Of a DNA stretch of 64,000 nt, positions 60,319 to 64,000 are shown piece by piece. This DNA comes from Collinsella sp. AM18-10 (GTDB lineage Bacteria > Actinomycetota > Coriobacteriia > Coriobacteriales > Coriobacteriaceae). The position numbers and the translations under genes were made by a program. Positions within the stretch are counted from its first letter, which is position 1. Each line of letters opens with the position of its first letter. Below the pieces are notes generated by a model. It was not told where the DNA came from, did not search any database, and worked only from the letters and a program-made list of their open reading frames with translations. The stretch spans positions 1 to 64,000 of the forward strand of contig NZ_QRJO01000003.1 of the NCBI RefSeq assembly GCF_003471585.1, in the 5' to 3' direction.

Positions 60319-61170
60319 ATGGCAAACGGATTGCTTTTGCGGCTTCGCGAGCGTGAGCTCAGCGCGAGCCCGGCGGAACGCAATGTCATCGCATATGTGA
60401 GCGCTCATCCGCACGAGGTGGTCGGGCTGTCCGTCCGCGGTCTTGCCGATGCCACGTTCTCCTCGCCCTCGAGCATTTTGCGCTTTTGCAAGCGTTTGGG
60501 TTTTGCGGGCTACAAGGAGTTCCAGCGCGAACTGATTGCCGAGCTGGCGCTCTTAGGTGACAAGAAAGACGTAGCCCTCGAGGACATCTCCATGGATGAC
60601 AGCGTCGAACGTATCGTGGGGAAGGTGATGAAAAGCAACGTGCGCACGATCGAAGCGACGGCGCGAACGCTCGATTACACCGTCTTGGAGCGATGCGCGG
60701 CCTATCTTAAGCGGGCGCGCGCAGTCAATCTGTTCGGTATCGGTGCCTCTCGTTTGGTCGCGCACGATCTGGCGCAAAAGCTCATGCGTGTCGACAAAGA
60801 GTGCCATCTGTACGACGACTGGCATGATCAGCTCTTGTGTGCCAAGAACATGCATGAGGGCGATATGGCAATCGCCTTTAGCTACTCGGGCTTGACGCAA
60901 GAGGTGCTGGACTGCACCGCCGAGGCCCAACGTCACAACTGTCCCGTTGTGGCCGTGACCAAAGTAGATGGATCATCCAAGCTTGCCACCATGGCCGATG
61001 CCGTGCTCGGCGTCGCTGCGAGTGAGCCCTTGGTCCGCAGCGGTGCCATGGCTTCGCGTATGGCCCAGCTTATGGTTGTCGATGCCCTGTACGCTGCTTA
61101 CGTTGCCAGCGACTACGAACGGGCGACGCATGTCATTAAGCAAAACTACATCGAGAAACAGGAAAGATGA
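60319..61170 (+). CDS. RpiR/MurR-type transcriptional regulator
   Basis: 283 residues from the ATG at 60319, eight nt after GGAGG; a GTG three codons upstream overlaps that site. N-terminal HTH_6 domain (ERNVIAYVSAHPHEVVGLSVRGLADATFSSPSSILRFCKRLGF) and C-terminal SIS sugar-phosphate domain (AVNLFGIGASRLVAHDLAQKLM, AIAFSYSGLTQEVLDC). Heads an operon with murQ, a PTS transporter and mupG, so the likely effector is MurNAc-6-phosphate. Confidence 0.9.
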   Translation: MANGLLLRLRERELSASPAERNVIAYVSAHPHEVVGLSVRGLADATFSSPSSILRFCKRLGFAGYKEFQRELIAELALLGDKKDVALEDISMDDSVERIVGKVMKSNVRTIEATARTLDYTVLERCAAYLKRARAVNLFGIGASRLVAHDLAQKLMRVDKECHLYDDWHDQLLCAKNMHEGDMAIAFSYSGLTQEVLDCTAEAQRHNCPVVAVTKVDGSSKLATMADAVLGVAASEPLVRSGAMASRMAQLMVVDALYAAYVASDYERATHVIKQNYIEKQER

Positions 61171-61180
61171 GGTGAATGAA

Positions 61181-62104
<924 letters not shown>

Positions 62105-62161
62105 GTGCGCGGCGTGAGCTGATATGACATCCAGACGAGATACCCAATACAAGGAGGAGTT

Positions 62162-63592
62162 ATGACGAACAAAGAGCTGGCTCAAAAGCTGCTGGACCTT
62201 TTGGGCGGTAAAGACAACGTGCTCGCAAACGCGGCGTGCATGACGCGCCTGCGCGTGACCGTCAAAGACACGGGCAGCGTCGACACGGAGGGTATTAAGG
62301 CACTCGACGGCGTGATGGGCTTGGTCGAGGACGACACGATGCAGATCGTGCTGGGGCCGGGCAAGGTGAATAAGGTGCTCGAGGAGTTCTCCAAGCTCAC
62401 CGGCCTTGCGAAAGGCGTTGCTGACGAGAGCGTGGTTGACGCTGCGGCCACAAACAAGGCCGCGCAGAAGGCCAAGTACGAGTCCAAGCCGGTTCAGGCC
62501 TTCCTCAAGAAGATTTCCAATGTCTTCGTCGCCCTGCTTCCCGGCATCATTGCGGCTGGCCTCATCAACGGCATCTGCAACGTCATTAACGTCTCGACGG
62601 CAGGCGCGCTTGCAGGCGAGTGGTGGTACCAGGGCATTCGTTCCATGGGCTGGGCCCTGTTTGCCTATCTGCCCATCTTGGTGGGCTATAACGCGGCACG
62701 TGAGTTTGGTGGCTCCGCTGCGCTGGGCGGCATCGCCGGCATGATGTGTATTGCCAACAGTGCCATGCCCCTGCTTGCGCCTGGCGCGGCCGATCCTGCC
62801 ACTGCCATTCTGCTGCCGCTCACCAATGCACAGTACAACCCCGCAGCGGGCGGCATGATCGCGGCTCTTATCGCCGGCGCATTTTTTGCCTGGATGGAGC
62901 GTCAGATTCGCAAGGTTATGCCCAACGCACTCGACACGTTTTTGTCCCCGCTGCTGGTGCTCATCATCGGCGCCTTTGCTCTGATGCTCGTCATCCAGCC
63001 GGTTGGCGCATGGCTGACGACTGCCATCTTTAGCGTTTTGACCTTTATCTTCGAGAAGCTGGGCGTCCTGGGCGGTTATATCCTGTCGGCAGGCTTCTTG
63101 CCGCTGGTTTCCGTCGGCCTGCATCAGGCGCTCACGCCGATCCACGCTATGCTCAACGATCCCGACGGCGCTACCAAGGGCATCAATTACCTGCTTCCCA
63201 TCCTTATGATGGCTGGCGGCGGTCAGGTCGGTGCCGGTCTGGCGCTGTACTTTAAGACCAAGAACGCCAAGCTCAAGAAGTACGTCGCAGAGTCCATTCC
63301 CGTTGGAATCCTGGGTGTGGGCGAGCCTCTGATGTATGCTGTTACGCTGCCGCTCGTTCGTCCGTTTGTGACGGCCTGCCTGGGTGCCGGATTTGGCGGC
63401 GCGCTCGCGGCGCTGCTTCACATCGGCACGGTTTCTCAGGGCGTTTCCGGTCTGTTTGGCCTGCTGATCGTCGTTCCTGGCCAGCAGCTCGGTTACGTTG
63501 CCGCTATGCTGCTTGCCTATGCCGCCGGCTTTGTCCTGACGTGGTTCTTTGGCGTCGACGAGCAGAAGATCAACGAGTTCTTTGGCGAGTAG
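62162..63592 (+). CDS. PTS EIIBC transporter, probably for N-acetylmuramic acid
   Basis: 476 residues, ATG after AAGGAGG. EIIB domain at the N-terminus with the phosphorylated cysteine C26 in NAACMTRLRVTV. A linker leads to the EIIC domain, about ten helices, with PGIIAAGLINGICNVI and the conserved GVGEPLMYAVTLP. No EIIA domain, as in MurP, which borrows EIIA-Glc. Context (murQ, mupG) points to MurNAc or the disaccharide MurNAc-GlcNAc. Confidence 0.88.
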   Translation: MTNKELAQKLLDLLGGKDNVLANAACMTRLRVTVKDTGSVDTEGIKALDGVMGLVEDDTMQIVLGPGKVNKVLEEFSKLTGLAKGVADESVVDAAATNKAAQKAKYESKPVQAFLKKISNVFVALLPGIIAAGLINGICNVINVSTAGALAGEWWYQGIRSMGWALFAYLPILVGYNAAREFGGSAALGGIAGMMCIANSAMPLLAPGAADPATAILLPLTNAQYNPAAGGMIAALIAGAFFAWMERQIRKVMPNALDTFLSPLLVLIIGAFALMLVIQPVGAWLTTAIFSVLTFIFEKLGVLGGYILSAGFLPLVSVGLHQALTPIHAMLNDPDGATKGINYLLPILMMAGGGQVGAGLALYFKTKNAKLKKYVAESIPVGILGVGEPLMYAVTLPLVRPFVTACLGAGFGGALAALLHIGTVSQGVSGLFGLLIVVPGQQLGYVAAMLLAYAAGFVLTWFFGVDEQKINEFFGE

Positions 63593-63600
63593 TTTGATAT

Positions 63601-63693
63601 CGCGAGCCGTGTTGCTTAGGGCTCGCGGCGCGCGGCAGATTTCTTGATGCTATGGTTGTGCCGGCGGGGCTAACTGCTCCGCCGGCCTTTTTT
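63601..63693 (+). terminator. Hairpins between the PTS gene and mupG
   Basis: CGCGAGCC (63601-63608) with GGCTCGCG (63620-63627), no T-tract; then GCCGGCGG (63660-63667) with CCGCCGGC (63679-63686) followed by CTTTTTT. The second is a proper terminator but ends just before the mupG ribosome-binding site (AAGGAG, 63695-63700), so it may only attenuate read-through. Confidence 0.75.
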
Positions 63694-63709
63694 AAAGGAG
63701 TGTTGAAGC

Positions 63710-64000
63710 GTGAAAACGGGTATTTCGATTTATCTTTCCAGCCCTCTGCAGGATATTGAGCGGACGATTGAACACGGTGCCGCGGCGGGTGCGCGCTATG
63801 CGTTCACCTCGCTGCATATTCCCGAGGATGGGGGAGCGGCGTATGCCGATAAGGTCCGTCATGTGCTGTCGCTGCTTTCCGCCCGCGGCATTGCGCTCAT
63901 TGCCGATGTGGGGCCGCGCACGTGCGATTTGCTCGGGCTTGAGCGCATCGAGGACCTGCGCGATCTGGGGTTGGAATACCTTCGTTTGGACTATGGCTTT
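63710..64000 (+). CDS. mupG: MupG-like 6-phospho-N-acetylmuramidase (DUF871), partial
   Basis: First 97 residues of a protein that runs past the right edge; GTG start with AAGGAG nine nt upstream. MKTGISIYLSSPLQDIERTI and YAFTSLHIPEDGG match the N-terminus of the DUF871 family, whose MupG member splits MurNAc-6P-GlcNAc into MurNAc-6P and GlcNAc inside the cell. Completes a MurNAc recovery operon with the regulator, murQ and the PTS. Confidence 0.85.
   Translation, partial: MKTGISIYLSSPLQDIERTIEHGAAAGARYAFTSLHIPEDGGAAYADKVRHVLSLLSARGIALIADVGPRTCDLLGLERIEDLRDLGLEYLRLDYGF

Overview
The window is high-G+C bacterial chromosome. The gene set (rplE to rplQ with secY-adk-map-infA inside, a zinc-type S14, ygeX/ygeY/ygeW with selenium-molybdenum hydroxylase maturation genes, argR, adenine deaminase, MurNAc catabolism) and the many small GGGGAC-type palindromes between genes suggest a gut Actinomycetota of the Coriobacteriia, most likely Collinsella or a near relative. 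This is inference from content; no database search was possible.

Layout. 1-3060: a mobile, decaying area with the tail of an IS200/IS605-type transposase, a degenerate gene copy, a LexA-like box, an AbiE-type toxin-antitoxin pair, the intact paralogue of the degenerate copy and a strict 33-bp-period repeat array. 3095-4858: a proline-rich membrane protein and a YheO/DauR-like regulator on the minus strand. 5136-14321: a catabolic cluster (ygeX, ygeY, ygeW, mocA-like, hydantoinase, yqeC, yqeB, xdhC) that looks like the lower half of the anaerobic purine/uric-acid breakdown cluster plus maturation factors for a selenium-dependent molybdenum hydroxylase; the hydroxylase itself is not in the window. 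14647-24415: the second half of the spc operon and the alpha operon, starting abruptly at rplE with no rplX before it. 24508-38941: housekeeping genes (truA, a glycosyltransferase, argR, a class A penicillin-binding protein, a U32 peptidase, tyrS, adenine deaminase, two HAD phosphatases, citrate synthase, an ACT-domain protein).

39123-46398 is a 7.3-kb islet bounded by 64-bp direct repeats that match at 62 of 64 positions. It carries a tyrosine-integrase remnant, an Xre regulator with its DUF2975 membrane partner, and a divergent operon of a 740-residue double permease, an ABC ATPase, a possible 43-residue ORF, a permease-ATPase fusion and a small Sec-secreted, tyrosine-rich protein. The layout resembles lactococcin-972-type bacteriocin loci but the secreted product is not one I recognise. 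This is the best candidate for an undescribed system.

46623-61170 returns to core genes: rpmE, secA-prfB, a YitT-family membrane protein, a split transketolase, ftsE-ftsX, rnr, an orphan serine recombinase and an RpiR-type regulator. That regulator heads a MurNAc operon (murQ, a PTS EIIBC transporter, mupG) that runs off the end. Several genes (ade, yitT, one HAD phosphatase) have terminator-like or RBS-masking hairpins directly before the start codon, which suggests control in the leader RNA.
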